Source: Deltaproteobacteria bacterium (GTDB taxonomy: Bacteria > Myxococcota_A > Polyangia > Polyangiales > Polyangiaceae). From it: a DNA stretch of 64,000 bases. The translations under genes and the position numbers were made by a program. The notes under the pieces were generated by a model. That model was not told where the DNA came from. It saw only the letters and a program-made list of their open reading frames with translations, and ran no database searches. Numbering within the stretch: the first letter of the stretch is position 1; every line of letters starts with the position of its first letter. This document shows positions 18,469 to 27,330 of the stretch, piece by piece. The stretch spans positions 1 to 64,000 of the forward strand of contig JACRCQ010000004.1 of the NCBI GenBank assembly GCA_016218915.1. Reading direction: 5' to 3'.

Positions 18469-18912
18469 ATGGCCGCGAGCTCACAGCAAGAAGAAGATGG
18501 GACGATCTCCGGGATCAACGTGACCCCGCTGGTCGACATCACGCTCGTGCTTCTGATCATCTTCATGGTCACAGCGAAGATCATCGTGTCGCAGTCGCTC
18601 CCACTCGACCTGCCCAAGGCAGCGAGCGGGCAGCAGGTGCAGACCGTGTTCTCGATCCAGCTGAGAGCGACCGGCGAGACGCAGGTCGACTCCAAGAAGG
18701 TTGGCAACGATGAGGCGATCCTGGCGCTGGCCAGGGAAGCGCGAGCCAAGAACGATGACCTCAGGGCGGTGATCCAGGCTGATCAGGCCGTGACGCACGG
18801 TCGCGTGATCCACGTGCTCGACCTGCTCAAGCAAGCAGGCGTCGGCAAGATCGCGTTCGGCGTCACACCGATCGAGACAGACAAGGGGGCGGCGCCAGCC
18901 GCGTCCAAGTAG
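18469..18912 (+). CDS. ExbD/TolR family biopolymer transport protein
   Basis: 147 residues. A cytoplasmic N-terminus reaches 'GISGINVTPLVDITLVLLIIFMV', the single membrane helix with the proton-path aspartate (NVTPLVDITLVLL). A periplasmic domain with 'DLPKAASGQQVQTVFSIQL' and 'AVIQADQAVTHGRVIHVLDLLKQAG' follows, as in ExbD/TolR. It is the usual partner of the preceding ExbB-type channel and comes just before a TonB-like gene, with 9 bp between them. Confidence 0.92.
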   Translation: MAASSQQEEDGTISGINVTPLVDITLVLLIIFMVTAKIIVSQSLPLDLPKAASGQQVQTVFSIQLRATGETQVDSKKVGNDEAILALAREARAKNDDLRAVIQADQAVTHGRVIHVLDLLKQAGVGKIAFGVTPIETDKGAAPAASK

Positions 18913-18921
18913 CGGAGCATC

Positions 18922-19830
18922 ATGACCGGGCGCGTGGTCGACATGGAAGCCCAGTTCCGCGCGGGTTCCAGCGAGGACTCGCGAGTCGATCGCGATCCGT
19001 TCGCAGCGGTCATGGCGTTCGGCTCAGGAGCTGTGCGCACCGGACTCGCCGTCGGCTTCGCCATCGCCACTTTGAGCCACGGGGCGTTTGGTGGACGCGT
19101 GCTTGCATCACCGACCGACATGCGACACTGGTTCGAGAGCGCACGCGACGAAATCCACGGCTACCTGTGGTCGGCGTACGACATCGACATGGTGAAGCTC
19201 AAGGCTGCCGAGCCTCCCAAGCCTGAGCCTCCCAAGCCCGAGGAGAAGCCGGATCCGGAGCAGCCGACGCCGGTGGCACAGCGCGATCCCGCGCAAGCCG
19301 CGCCCCCGCCGCCAGCGGCGCAGGCAGGCAAGGTCCTCACAGCGCCTGCGGACCCCAACGAAGCGGTGGACTTGACGGGCAACACATTTGTGACGGGTGA
19401 CGGCAAGGAGTACGTGGGCGGGGTGACGGCAGCGGCAGGGACCGGCTCGACGGCCACCTACAACCCAGCGGCGACTGTCGGGGGAAAGCCGGGTGGAACA
19501 GGGACCGGACCAGTGAGCTCGGCACCTGTGGTGCAGCAAGGGCCGGACAGGTCCAAGCCGCCCGGGATCGCGGGCGGAAGCTGGAGCTCTTGCGATTTTC
19601 CCCCGGAAGCTGACCAGGATCAGGTCGACTACGCGGTGGTGATCATCGTGGTCACGGTTCGGACGGACGGTTCTGCGCAGTCGGTGAAGGTGATGAGCGA
19701 CCCAGGCCACGGCTTCGGGCGTGCGGCCAGGATGTGTGCCCTGACCAAGAAATACTCGCCAGCCACGGATCGGGATGGCAACCCGGCGGTGGGCACGACG
19801 CCTCCGATCCATGTGACGTTCACCCGCTGA
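18922..19830 (+). CDS. TonB-like energy transducer
   Basis: 302 residues. It has an N-terminal cytoplasmic stretch, one hydrophobic segment around residues 35-55 ('TGLAVGFAIATLSHGAFGG'), a Pro/Lys/Glu-rich periplasmic spacer ('PPKPEPPKPEEKPDPEQP'), a Gly/Thr-rich region and a C-terminal domain. In that domain 'YAVVIIVVTVRTDGSAQSVKV' and 'PPIHVTFTR' match the TonB C-terminal fold. GGAG precedes the ATG. It is the third gene of the exbB-exbD operon and probably transmits motor energy to an outer-membrane partner. No TonB-dependent receptor lies nearby, so the cargo is unknown. Confidence 0.8.
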   Translation: MTGRVVDMEAQFRAGSSEDSRVDRDPFAAVMAFGSGAVRTGLAVGFAIATLSHGAFGGRVLASPTDMRHWFESARDEIHGYLWSAYDIDMVKLKAAEPPKPEPPKPEEKPDPEQPTPVAQRDPAQAAPPPPAAQAGKVLTAPADPNEAVDLTGNTFVTGDGKEYVGGVTAAAGTGSTATYNPAATVGGKPGGTGTGPVSSAPVVQQGPDRSKPPGIAGGSWSSCDFPPEADQDQVDYAVVIIVVTVRTDGSAQSVKVMSDPGHGFGRAARMCALTKKYSPATDRDGNPAVGTTPPIHVTFTR

Positions 19831-19888
19831 CGCCCGCGGCGTCGTCAAATCTGGCAACGCGGCCGGGCGATGGGGTAACCTAGCGCCC

Positions 19889-20359
19889 GTGATAGACCGG
19901 GTGCGGTTGGAGCAGCTGTCCAAGGTCGACGTGTTCGCGGGGCTGACGCCGGATGCGCTCGATCTGATCGCGAACGTGGCGACCGAGGAATTGCACTCGG
20001 GCGGGACGGTGATCTTTCATCAAGGGGAGCCTGGGGAGAAGCTGTACCTGATCCTCGAGGGGCGGGTACGGATCAGCAGGACAGTGCCCGGAGTAGGGGA
20101 AGAAGCGCTTGCGATCCTGAACGCAGGCGACGTGTTCGGGGAGATGGCGCTGCTCGACGAGGCGCCGAGGTCAGCGGACGCGCGGGTGCACGAGCGGTGC
20201 AAGTTGCTGTCCATCCCGCGCAACGGGTTCGAGGATCTGCTGTTCATGCACAAGGACCTTGCCTACGAGGTCCTTTGGAACGTGATTCGGACCTTGATCC
20301 GTCGGCTGCGCGAAACCAACGACAAGCTGACGTTCCTGTCGGTGACCGGCAAGTTCTGA
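19889..20359 (+). CDS. Stand-alone cyclic nucleotide-binding domain protein
   Basis: 156 residues from GTG 19889. This is a single cNMP-binding domain: 'GGTVIFHQGEPGEKLYLILEG' and the phosphate-binding cassette 'DVFGEMALLDEAPRSADARV'. A C-terminal helix pair ('LIRRLRETNDKLTFLSV') follows. There is no helix-turn-helix, kinase or channel domain, so it is not a CRP-type regulator; it could be a regulatory partner for another protein. It lies 58 bp after the TonB-like gene. Ligand (cAMP, cGMP or none) cannot be read with confidence, although the cassette Arg is present. Confidence 0.85.
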   Translation: MIDRVRLEQLSKVDVFAGLTPDALDLIANVATEELHSGGTVIFHQGEPGEKLYLILEGRVRISRTVPGVGEEALAILNAGDVFGEMALLDEAPRSADARVHERCKLLSIPRNGFEDLLFMHKDLAYEVLWNVIRTLIRRLRETNDKLTFLSVTGKF

Positions 20360-20422
20360 GCTCCGAACCACTGCTCATATTCCCCTTGTTTTCAGCCCCA
20401 AAAAGAAACTGCGTCCGCTTTT

Positions 20423-20451
20423 TTGACATCCCAACGCATGTTCAGTAGGCT
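20423..20451 (+). promoter_or_regulatory. lexA promoter with embedded GTTCAG LexA-box-like half site
   Basis: TTGACA (20423-20428), a 17-bp spacer and TAGGCT (20446-20451) form a good promoter whose expected start falls only a few bases before the lexA ATG (20461). The spacer ends in GTTCAG (20440-20445), matching the conserved half of the published Myxococcus LexA box (consensus ending GTTCAG); the other half matches only partly. This suggests autorepression by occlusion of the -10 region, and a leaderless mRNA. Confidence 0.6.
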
Positions 20452-20460
20452 TTCCATGCG

Positions 20461-21120
20461 ATGCAGGGTCTGACGCAACGACAGCACCAGGTTCTCGACT
20501 TCATCCGCCAGTCGATTTCGCAGCGGGGCTATCCGCCTACACTTCGCGAGATCGGCGCTCACATGGGGATCAGGTCGACCAACGGAGTCAACGACCATCT
20601 CCGGGCACTGGAGAGGAAGGGCTATTTGACGCGCGAGGACATGAAGAGCCGCGCGCTTCGCCCTTGTGGGATCGACCCGATCACGGCCGCTGCTCCGCCG
20701 GAAAACGATCCGACCGGGGACACGCATGACGTGATGGAGGTCCCGGTGCTTGGGCGGGTGGCTGCAGGCGCGCCGATGCTGGCGGCCGAGAACCTGATCG
20801 ACACGGTGCACGTGGATCGGGCGATGCTGCGTGGTGCCAGGCAGGTGTTTGGCCTGCGGGTCACGGGCGACTCGATGATCGAGGCTGGCATCCTGAACGG
20901 CGACTACATCTTCGTGCGCAAGCAGCCGACCGCGGACCGGGGCGAGATCGTGGTGGCGCTCATCAACGATGAGGCCACGGTAAAGTACTACTACCCGGAG
21001 AAGGACTACGTGCGGTTCCAGCCGGCGAACAGCCAGATGGCGCCGATCCTCGTACGGGCGACGGACTTCCGGTCGACCATGATCCTCGGCGTGGTGATCG
21101 GGGTGTTCCGGAGGATTTGA
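20461..21120 (+). CDS. lexA: LexA repressor
   Basis: 219 residues. The N-terminal winged helix is '[20 protein letters not shown]' with '[20 protein letters not shown]' and '[15 protein letters not shown]'. The self-cleavage site is the Ala-Gly in '[15 protein letters not shown]', the catalytic serine is in '[14 protein letters not shown]' and the catalytic lysine in '[13 protein letters not shown]'. It represses the SOS regulon and cleaves itself when stimulated by RecA filaments. No Shine-Dalgarno precedes the ATG, and the promoter places transcription start almost at it. The gene stands alone. Both active-site residues are intact. Confidence 0.97.
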   Translation: MQGLTQRQHQVLDFIRQSISQRGYPPTLREIGAHMGIRSTNGVNDHLRALERKGYLTREDMKSRALRPCGIDPITAAAPPENDPTGDTHDVMEVPVLGRVAAGAPMLAAENLIDTVHVDRAMLRGARQVFGLRVTGDSMIEAGILNGDYIFVRKQPTADRGEIVVALINDEATVKYYYPEKDYVRFQPANSQMAPILVRATDFRSTMILGVVIGVFRRI

Positions 21121-21201
21121 GAGCAATCCATCATCCTCGCAGACGCTTGAACCTCACCCCCCCGGAGCACCGATTCCCTGGCGTTGAACCCGCGTAGAGA
21201 T

Positions 21202-21350
21202 TGATCACCTCACCCCCGCCTGTGTCTGGCGAGCCGCGCGAGCCCCTCTCCTGGGCCGCCGCATCCCACGACGACACAATGCGGCGGCAGGAGAGGGGCC
21301 GACGCGGCAGATCCGGAGGGGGTCGCCCGAAGGGCGGGGGGCGGTGATCA
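21202..21350. repeat. Palindromic intergenic repeat, copy 1
   Basis: Outer inverted repeats of about 18-19 bp start TGATCACCTCACCCCCG (21202-) and end CGGTGATCA (-21350). Inside is a long hairpin: GCCCCTCTCCTG (21242-21253) pairs with 21288-21299, and CCGCCGCAT (21256-21264) pairs with 21279-21287. The core 21256-21272 reappears exactly on the opposite strand at 27107-27123. It fills most of the lexA to DUF4398 intergenic region (21121-21572); nothing else clear is seen there. It resembles a non-autonomous MITE/REP-type element. Confidence 0.75.
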
Positions 21351-21572
21351 GAAATCCGGAACCTGCCGGCAACCGCCGTGAACTGCCATCAGGGGGGCCC
21401 CAAGCTCGCTCTTTCCCTCTCGGTCCAGAAACGCACTGTTGACGGCTACTTCACCGGCTTGATAGCGTCGCGCGTGCTCCAACCGGTCGCAGTCGGGTCG
21501 GAAGGCAGCGTGGAATTGTGGGCTCTATCTTGGTGTGCGACGGGGTGTCTGGCCCCGGAGGAGTGAGCGTCG

Positions 21573-21893
21573 GTGAAAAAGCTACGCGTACTGAGTGTGG
21601 CGCGTGCGACGACGGTGCTGGCAGCCGTGTGGATCCTATCCGGTTGCGGTGGCGCTCTCTACGCGGTCCAGGCGAGCAGTGCGGTCAGCAAGCTGGAGGA
21701 GGCCCGTCAGCTCGGCGCCGAAAAGCAAGCACCGTACGAGTACTTCTACGCTCGTGAGCACATGAACAAGGCGTCCGAGGAAGCCGCGCAGGGCGACTAC
21801 GGCGACGCGATCGACCTCGCCGAGATCGCCGAAGAGGCAGCTGACAAGGCGATCCGTCTGACGCGTGAGGCGAAGCGAGGAGCGGGCCGATGA
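21573..21893 (+). CDS. DUF4398-type small lipoprotein
   Basis: 106 residues from GTG 21573 (GGAGG about 11 nt upstream). The lipobox is ILSGC near residue 25. The mature part is helical ('SAVSKLEEARQLGAEKQAPYEYFYAREHMNKASEEAAQGDYGDAIDLAEIAEEAADKA', read as scattered segments) and fits DUF4398, a TPR-like family found beside OmpA genes. Its stop overlaps the start of the OmpA-family gene by 4 bp (ATGA), so the two are coupled. It is probably anchored in the envelope; function unknown. Confidence 0.78.
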   Translation: MKKLRVLSVARATTVLAAVWILSGCGGALYAVQASSAVSKLEEARQLGAEKQAPYEYFYAREHMNKASEEAAQGDYGDAIDLAEIAEEAADKAIRLTREAKRGAGR

Positions 21894-23008
21894 GCAGCGT
21901 TTGCAAGACCGCCGCGTTGTTCGTGTGTGCTCTGCTGCTCGGCACAGGCTGCGCGCAGGGCCAGGTCATGCGCGGCAAGATCGAGGGATTGCAGAAGATC
22001 GCCGATCAAGCGGAGCGCAACGGCGCCGTGCGCTGTGCACCGCGCGAGCTCGCGATGGCGAAGTCCCATCTGAGATTTGCCCTTCTCGAGCTGGACGAAG
22101 GGTTCATGACGCGCGCGACGGCGCACCTGGATCTTGCAGAGCCCAACGCGCAGGCAGCCTACGATCTTTCTCCGCCGCAGGTGTGCGCGGAGCGCGGCTT
22201 CGTGGTGGCCAAGCCGGGCGACAAGGATGGCGACGGCTATCTCGATCCGGAAGACAAGTGCCCGGAAGAGCCGGAGACGTGGAACGGCTACAAGGACGAA
22301 GACGGGTGTCCTGACGATCCGGACACGGACAACGACGGGATCCCGGACTCGAAGGACAGCTGCGTGCTCGATCCTGAGGACAAGGACGGGTATCTCGACG
22401 ACGACGGCTGCCCGGAGCCGGACAACGATCTCGACGGCATCCTGGACGACAAGGACAAGTCCGCGGATGGCAAGAGCTGCGCAAATGATCCTGAGGACCC
22501 GGACGGGTTCGAGGATCAGGACGGCTGCCCGGAGCCGGACAACGATGTGGACACGGTGCTCGACAACGACGACATGTGTCCCAACGAGAAGGGTGAACCT
22601 GGCGGAGATCGTCCCGGGTGTCCGAAGAAGCCTTCGCTGGCCATCATCACTGACACCGAGATCAAGATCCTGCAGCAGATCCACTTCGAGTTCGACAAGG
22701 ACAAGATCCGACCCGAGAGCTATCCGATCGTGGATGCCGTGGCGGACATCCTGAAGCAGAACCCGAAGGTCAAGATCGAGGTTCAGGGGCACACCGACAA
22801 CAAGGGCAGCGCGGCGTACAACCTCAAGCTGTCCGATCGACGTGCCAATGCCGTGATGAAGGCGCTGATCCAGCGCGGAATCGACAAGGATCGCCTCCGT
22901 GCCAAGGGCTACGGCATGACGCGTCCGATTGTGCCCAACGATTCTGAACAGAATCGGGCACTGAACCGTCGAAGTCAGTTCGTGCGCACGGAATCTGAAA
23001 CGCACTAG
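21890..23008 (+). CDS. OmpA-family lipoprotein with calcium-type (TSP3) repeats
   Basis: 372 residues. The lipobox is LLGTGC near residue 20. A helical N-terminal part resembles the DUF4398 neighbour. Residues ~110-245 carry acidic repeats such as 'DKDGDGYLDPEDKCPEEPE', 'DTDNDGIPDSKDSC' and 'EDKDGYLDDDGCPEPDND', the thrombospondin-type-3 calcium-binding pattern. The C-terminal OmpA domain has 'IHFEFDKDKIRPES' and 'VQGHTDNKGSAAYNLKLSDRR', which binds peptidoglycan. Probably an outer-membrane lipoprotein linking to the cell wall. ATGA overlap with the upstream gene shows an operon. Confidence 0.93.
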   Translation: MSSVCKTAALFVCALLLGTGCAQGQVMRGKIEGLQKIADQAERNGAVRCAPRELAMAKSHLRFALLELDEGFMTRATAHLDLAEPNAQAAYDLSPPQVCAERGFVVAKPGDKDGDGYLDPEDKCPEEPETWNGYKDEDGCPDDPDTDNDGIPDSKDSCVLDPEDKDGYLDDDGCPEPDNDLDGILDDKDKSADGKSCANDPEDPDGFEDQDGCPEPDNDVDTVLDNDDMCPNEKGEPGGDRPGCPKKPSLAIITDTEIKILQQIHFEFDKDKIRPESYPIVDAVADILKQNPKVKIEVQGHTDNKGSAAYNLKLSDRRANAVMKALIQRGIDKDRLRAKGYGMTRPIVPNDSEQNRALNRRSQFVRTESETH

Positions 23009-23097
23009 TGCGGGAATTTCGCCACCCGCAACCGAAGCTTGTAAGCTGCACCGAACCCAGGATCTGGTTCCGACGAGTACCGCAAGGAGACACCAAC

Positions 23098-24810
23098 GTG
23101 CATCGCCGCTCGCGCATTGCTGCTGTTGCAACCGCTGCCCTGTTTGCGCTTGTCGCCATGAGCCAGGCGGTTTCGGCTGGGCCGAAGGACGGCGCCGCCA
23201 AGAAGCTCGACAAGGACGCCATGGAATCGGACTTCCTCGGCGCGAGCTTCGATGCTGCCGAGAAGAAGCTCAACGACGCCGTCAAGGCGTGCGGCGACAG
23301 CGGCTGCACGCCCAAGCTCAAGGCGCAGATCCTGGTGCACCTCGGCATCGTCCAGGTGAACCTCGGAAAGAAGGACGACGCCAAGAAGTCGTTCCAGGAC
23401 GGGTTGAAGATCGACAACTCGGTCGCGCCTGAAGGCGATTACTCGTCGGACGACGTCAAGGCGGTCTTCAACGACGCCAAGAAAGGCGGCGGATCTTCCA
23501 CGCCGCCTCCGAAGGATACCGGCAGTGGCACCGAGCCCCCTCCGACGCCCGCCGGAGAGCTGGAGCACGAAGTGGTCAAAGAGTCCGCGGTCTCGACTCC
23601 GGTGCCCTTGTTCGTCGGCATCCCGGAAGGGATGAAGGTCGCCAAGGTCATCGTCATGTTCCGCCCCTTTGGAGCCGAGGAGTGGAAGAAGCTCGAGCTC
23701 AAGAAGATGGGCGGCGGCTATGGCGGCGAGATCGACTGCAAGGAGGTCGGCACCACTGGCGATCTCAAGTACTACATCAAAGCGGTCGACTCGGGCGGCG
23801 ACCCGGTTGCCGAGGCTGGCACCAAGAACAAGCCGTTGATCACCAAGGTCAAGAACCAGCTCGACGGCGACCCTCCGCACCTTCCTGACAAGGCTCCGCC
23901 AGCCAAGTGCATCACCGACTGCCCGCCCGACTTCCCCAACTGCCAGAACGTACAGCAGTGCGGCAAGGGCGGCTGGGGCGAGAGCTGCGGTCGCGACAAG
24001 GACTGCAAGTGCGACTACCACTGTAAGAAGGAAGAGGGGAAGGACGAGGGGGTGTGCGAGGAAGGCAAGCCGGTCGATGGCCCCGACGGCCCCGACGGGC
24101 CCAGTGCTAGCGCTCCGTTCAAGAAGAACTGGGTTGGCCTCACGCTCTCCCCGGACCTTGCGCTCATCTCAGGCAGCGACGTGTGCGGCCAGGACAGCCA
24201 GCGCGACAAGGGCTACTCCTGCTTCCGCTCGGACGGCAAGCAGTACCATGGCAATCCGACCCCAGCGGCTGGCAACGCGATCGCAGGAGGCATCGCCCCT
24301 TCGACCGTGCGTCTGATGGCCGGCTATGACCGCCTGTTCGGCAAGAACTTCATGGTCGGCGTACGGCTCGGCTTTGCGTTCAACGGCGGTCCGAAGCCTG
24401 ATGGTGGCAACGCGTTCCTTCCGTTCCACGGCGAGCTGCGGTTGGCGTACTGGATCGGAAGCAACCCGTTTGCGCGGGCCGGGCTTCGACCGTTCGTGTT
24501 CCTGGGCGGCGGCATGGCGCAGGTGGACACCAAGGTCGACGTGTCGGTTCGCGAGAGCGAGCAGTGCTCCACCTACCCGGGTGCCCTTTGCCCGGTGTAC
24601 GCGGGCAGCGAGGTGGTGCAGTACAACCCCCAGGGGCAGACCGTGTCTGCCTGGCACAAGGCCGGCCAGCAGTTCGTAGGCCTGGGCGGCGGCGCGATGT
24701 ACGCCTTCACTCCGAAGAGCGGCCTGGTCGGCGCGATCAAGGTCATGCAGATGTTCCCGACCTCGGGAACGGTCATCTCTCCGGAGCTCGGCTACGCGAT
24801 GGGGTTCTGA
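23098..24810 (+). CDS. Exported repeat/outer-membrane-like protein
   Basis: About 570 residues from GTG 23098, which has AAGGAGA 7 nt upstream; the frame is open further upstream. A signal peptide ends near 'SQAVSAGP'. An N-terminal TPR-like region ('FLGASFDAAEKKLNDAVKAC', 'QILVHLGIVQVNLGKKDDAKKSF') is followed by a beta region and a Cys-rich stretch ('CITDCPPDFPNCQNVQQC'). From about residue 345 comes a C-terminal barrel-like part ending 'ISPELGYAMGF', with terminal aromatic Phe as in outer-membrane proteins. It is the third gene of the envelope operon; the specific role is unknown. Confidence 0.75.
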   Translation: MHRRSRIAAVATAALFALVAMSQAVSAGPKDGAAKKLDKDAMESDFLGASFDAAEKKLNDAVKACGDSGCTPKLKAQILVHLGIVQVNLGKKDDAKKSFQDGLKIDNSVAPEGDYSSDDVKAVFNDAKKGGGSSTPPPKDTGSGTEPPPTPAGELEHEVVKESAVSTPVPLFVGIPEGMKVAKVIVMFRPFGAEEWKKLELKKMGGGYGGEIDCKEVGTTGDLKYYIKAVDSGGDPVAEAGTKNKPLITKVKNQLDGDPPHLPDKAPPAKCITDCPPDFPNCQNVQQCGKGGWGESCGRDKDCKCDYHCKKEEGKDEGVCEEGKPVDGPDGPDGPSASAPFKKNWVGLTLSPDLALISGSDVCGQDSQRDKGYSCFRSDGKQYHGNPTPAAGNAIAGGIAPSTVRLMAGYDRLFGKNFMVGVRLGFAFNGGPKPDGGNAFLPFHGELRLAYWIGSNPFARAGLRPFVFLGGGMAQVDTKVDVSVRESEQCSTYPGALCPVYAGSEVVQYNPQGQTVSAWHKAGQQFVGLGGGAMYAFTPKSGLVGAIKVMQMFPTSGTVISPELGYAMGF

Positions 24811-24968
24811 CCTGCGTCGCCGGCATCCTGAACAATCCCCTTCCTCCAGACTCCGCTTGAACCCGACGCTCCACGCGTGCCGTTGACGCGCGTTGTTCGC
24901 TCAGGCATTTGCGAGCATCCGATCGAGTCGAGGGAGCATCGGAATCAACGGGCCTCCAGGTACACCGC

Positions 24969-26822
24969 ATGGCCAGCACCATCATCGAGATGTTCGAAAC
25001 GCAGCTCAAGGCCGGTGGGCATCGGGCTGCACTGCGATCCAAGCGCGGGGGACGCTGGACGACAGCGACCTGGGACGAGTGGAACCGCAAGAGCCGAGCG
25101 ATTGCCGCTGCGCTGATCGGCGCCGGAGTCGCCAAGGGCGACCGCGTGGCGATCCTCTCCAACACGCGAGAAGAGTGGGTGGTGGCTGACATCGCGATCC
25201 TGATGGCAGGCGCGATCACGGTGCCTGTGTATCCCACGCTCACGCCTGACGAGACGGTGGGGATTCTGCAGGACAGCGGGGCGATCGTGGTCATGGCCGA
25301 GAGCCCGCAGGCTGCAGAGAAGTTCCTGCGTCCGGGCTCTGGAGACCCTCCCCACGCCCTTCGGCACGTGATCCTGTTCGACACGCAATCGGTGCGGGAC
25401 ATCCCCAACGACGAGGGGGTGCGTGTTCTGTCCTGCGATGACCTCCGCCGGATGACCGAAGTGCCGGTCGCCGGGCTCTCGGAGTTCGTGAGCCGGGGCG
25501 AGACGCTGCTCGAGGACAAGGCGAACGTAGAGGCGCTCGACGCACGCATCGGCTCTGTGACAGCCGACGACCTGGCGAGCATCGTGTACACGGCTGGAGC
25601 GGTGGGGCGTCACAAGGGCGCCATGCTCACGCATCGCAACTTCTGCTTCCAGGTCGAGAGCGCGCCCGAAGTGCTCGATCTGTCGGCACGCGACGAGCAG
25701 CTTCTGTTTCTGCCGCTGGCGCACATCATGGGCAAGATCATGTTCCTGACCCAGCTGCGCACAGGGGGCGTGACGACTTTTGCGGAGAACATGCTGCGAG
25801 CGATCGACAACGCCGCAGAGGTCCATCCGACCTTCTTTGGGGCAGTGCCGCGCATGTTCGAGAAGTTCTACTCCGTGGCGAATGCCAAGGCTGCGGACGA
25901 AGGAAGCGTCAAGAAGCGTCTGTTCACCTGGGCCATCGACGTCGGCCATCGCGTGGCGCGGGCCCGTCGCAAGGGTGCCTCGCCCGGGGTGGCGCTTCTC
26001 GCGCAGCACCGCTACGCCGACAAGCTGGTGCTCTCCAAGCTGCGGGCGAGGTTCGGCAATCGGCTACGCTTCGCGATCTCTGGCGGCGCTCCGCTCGCGG
26101 CCGAGCTCGGCGAGTGGTTCGATGCGATCGGGATCACGGTGCTCGAGGGGTACGGGTTGACCGAGACGAGCGGGGCAACCAACGTCAATCGTCCGGGGCG
26201 CGTGAAGTTCGGAACCGTGGGGCCTCCGCTGGACGGCGTGGAGAACAGGATCGCAGCAGACGGCGAGATCCTGCTGCGCGGCGGTGGCGTGATGAAAGGG
26301 TACTGGCGCGATCCTCCGGCGACCGAGGAGATGATCGACGAAGAAGGGTGGCTGCACTCAGGGGACATCGGCGAGATCGACAGCGCAGGCATGCTGCGGA
26401 TCACGGATCGGAAGAAGGATCTGATCGTGACGTCGGCGGGAAAGAACATTGCGCCGCAAAACATCGAGAACCTGCTCAGGCAATCGCCGTGGGTGGGCCA
26501 GTGCGTGGTGGTGGGGGACCAGCGTCAGTACCTGACCGTGCTTCTCACGCTCAACCAGAAGGCGATGACGCACTGGGCAGCGGAGAACGATCGGGAGCCG
26601 GATCCGGAGAAGCTGTCGGTCGATCCAGAGGTGCTCGCGTTGATCCAGGTGGATGTGGACAGCGTGAATCACAGGCTTGCGCGCTTCGAGACGATCAAGC
26701 GGTTCCACGTGTTGCCGCACGAATTCAGCGCAGCGGCGGGGGAGCTCACGCCCACGGGGAAGGTACGCCGTAGCGTGGTGACGAAGCGGTACGCGGATGT
26801 AATCGAGAGGATGTACAACTAG
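24969..26822 (+). CDS. Long-chain acyl-CoA synthetase-like AMP-binding protein
   Basis: 617 residues. The ANL adenylation fold is clear: 'RVAILSNTREEWVVADIAIL', 'PLAHIMGKIMFL', 'FAISGGAPLAAELGEWF', 'VLEGYGLTETSGATNVN', 'WLHSGDIGEID' and 'ITDRKKDLIVTSAGKNIAP'. It would activate fatty acids to acyl-CoA through acyl-AMP. The phosphate loop is unusual: 'YTAGAVGRHKGAML' replaces the usual YTSGTTGxPKG, keeping only the Lys. The stop TAG is inside an inverted repeat. It stands alone; ATG 24969 is preferred over the in-frame ATG 24909. Confidence 0.85.
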   Translation: MASTIIEMFETQLKAGGHRAALRSKRGGRWTTATWDEWNRKSRAIAAALIGAGVAKGDRVAILSNTREEWVVADIAILMAGAITVPVYPTLTPDETVGILQDSGAIVVMAESPQAAEKFLRPGSGDPPHALRHVILFDTQSVRDIPNDEGVRVLSCDDLRRMTEVPVAGLSEFVSRGETLLEDKANVEALDARIGSVTADDLASIVYTAGAVGRHKGAMLTHRNFCFQVESAPEVLDLSARDEQLLFLPLAHIMGKIMFLTQLRTGGVTTFAENMLRAIDNAAEVHPTFFGAVPRMFEKFYSVANAKAADEGSVKKRLFTWAIDVGHRVARARRKGASPGVALLAQHRYADKLVLSKLRARFGNRLRFAISGGAPLAAELGEWFDAIGITVLEGYGLTETSGATNVNRPGRVKFGTVGPPLDGVENRIAADGEILLRGGGVMKGYWRDPPATEEMIDEEGWLHSGDIGEIDSAGMLRITDRKKDLIVTSAGKNIAPQNIENLLRQSPWVGQCVVVGDQRQYLTVLLTLNQKAMTHWAAENDREPDPEKLSVDPEVLALIQVDVDSVNHRLARFETIKRFHVLPHEFSAAAGELTPTGKVRRSVVTKRYADVIERMYN

Positions 26823-27330
26823 GAACCGGGAACACGGGAATGCGGATTCAGAATTGGGAATGGTGCGGCCCTAACGATTCGCATTCGCGTTGCTGGTTCG
26901 TGGAGCACCGGTTTCTTGGGATGGTGGTTCCATGAGGAGACCCGCAGCAGGGTTGGTCACCTCCCCCCGCGCGATACCCAGCGAAATCCACGCGCCCCCT
27001 CCTCACCGCCGCTTCAGATGAATACGGTATGGCGGCGGGAGGAGAGGGCTACAAGGTTGCGCAAGACCGACACGAGTTGGCCCCTCTCCGGCCGCCGCAA
27101 TGCGTTGTCGTGGGATGCGGCGGATCCGGAGAGGGGCGAGCGCGAATCGCCAGAGACGCGCGGGGGTGAGGTGATCAAATCCGACGCGGTTTCAATCCCG
27201 AGGAATCGGTGCTCCAGTTCCTGGTTTCGTCATCCCTCGTCGCATCGATCCACGCGCCCCTCTCATGCAATCGCGCGCCGCTCCTGCCATTCGCATTCGC
27301 ATTCGCCTTGCTAGTTCCCAGTTCCTAGTT
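26817..27330. repeat. Intergenic repeat element, copy 2, with flanking inverted repeats
   Basis: Inverted copies of AACTAGGAAC(C/T)GGGAAC lie at 26817-26833 and, on the other strand, 27314-27330. Between them, 26954-27177 is a palindromic unit with ends TGGTCACCTCCCCCC and GGGGGTGAGGTGATCA and two internal hairpins, one at 27080-27137. The core at 27107-27123 is the exact reverse complement of 21256-21272 in copy 1. No protein-coding frame is convincing in the 26823-27310 gap. It looks like a non-coding mobile element between convergent genes. Confidence 0.7.

Noticed and set aside
21378..21566. Small open frame before the DUF4398 gene
   Set aside because: No ribosome site and no family resemblance; it lies in the likely promoter region of the envelope operon.
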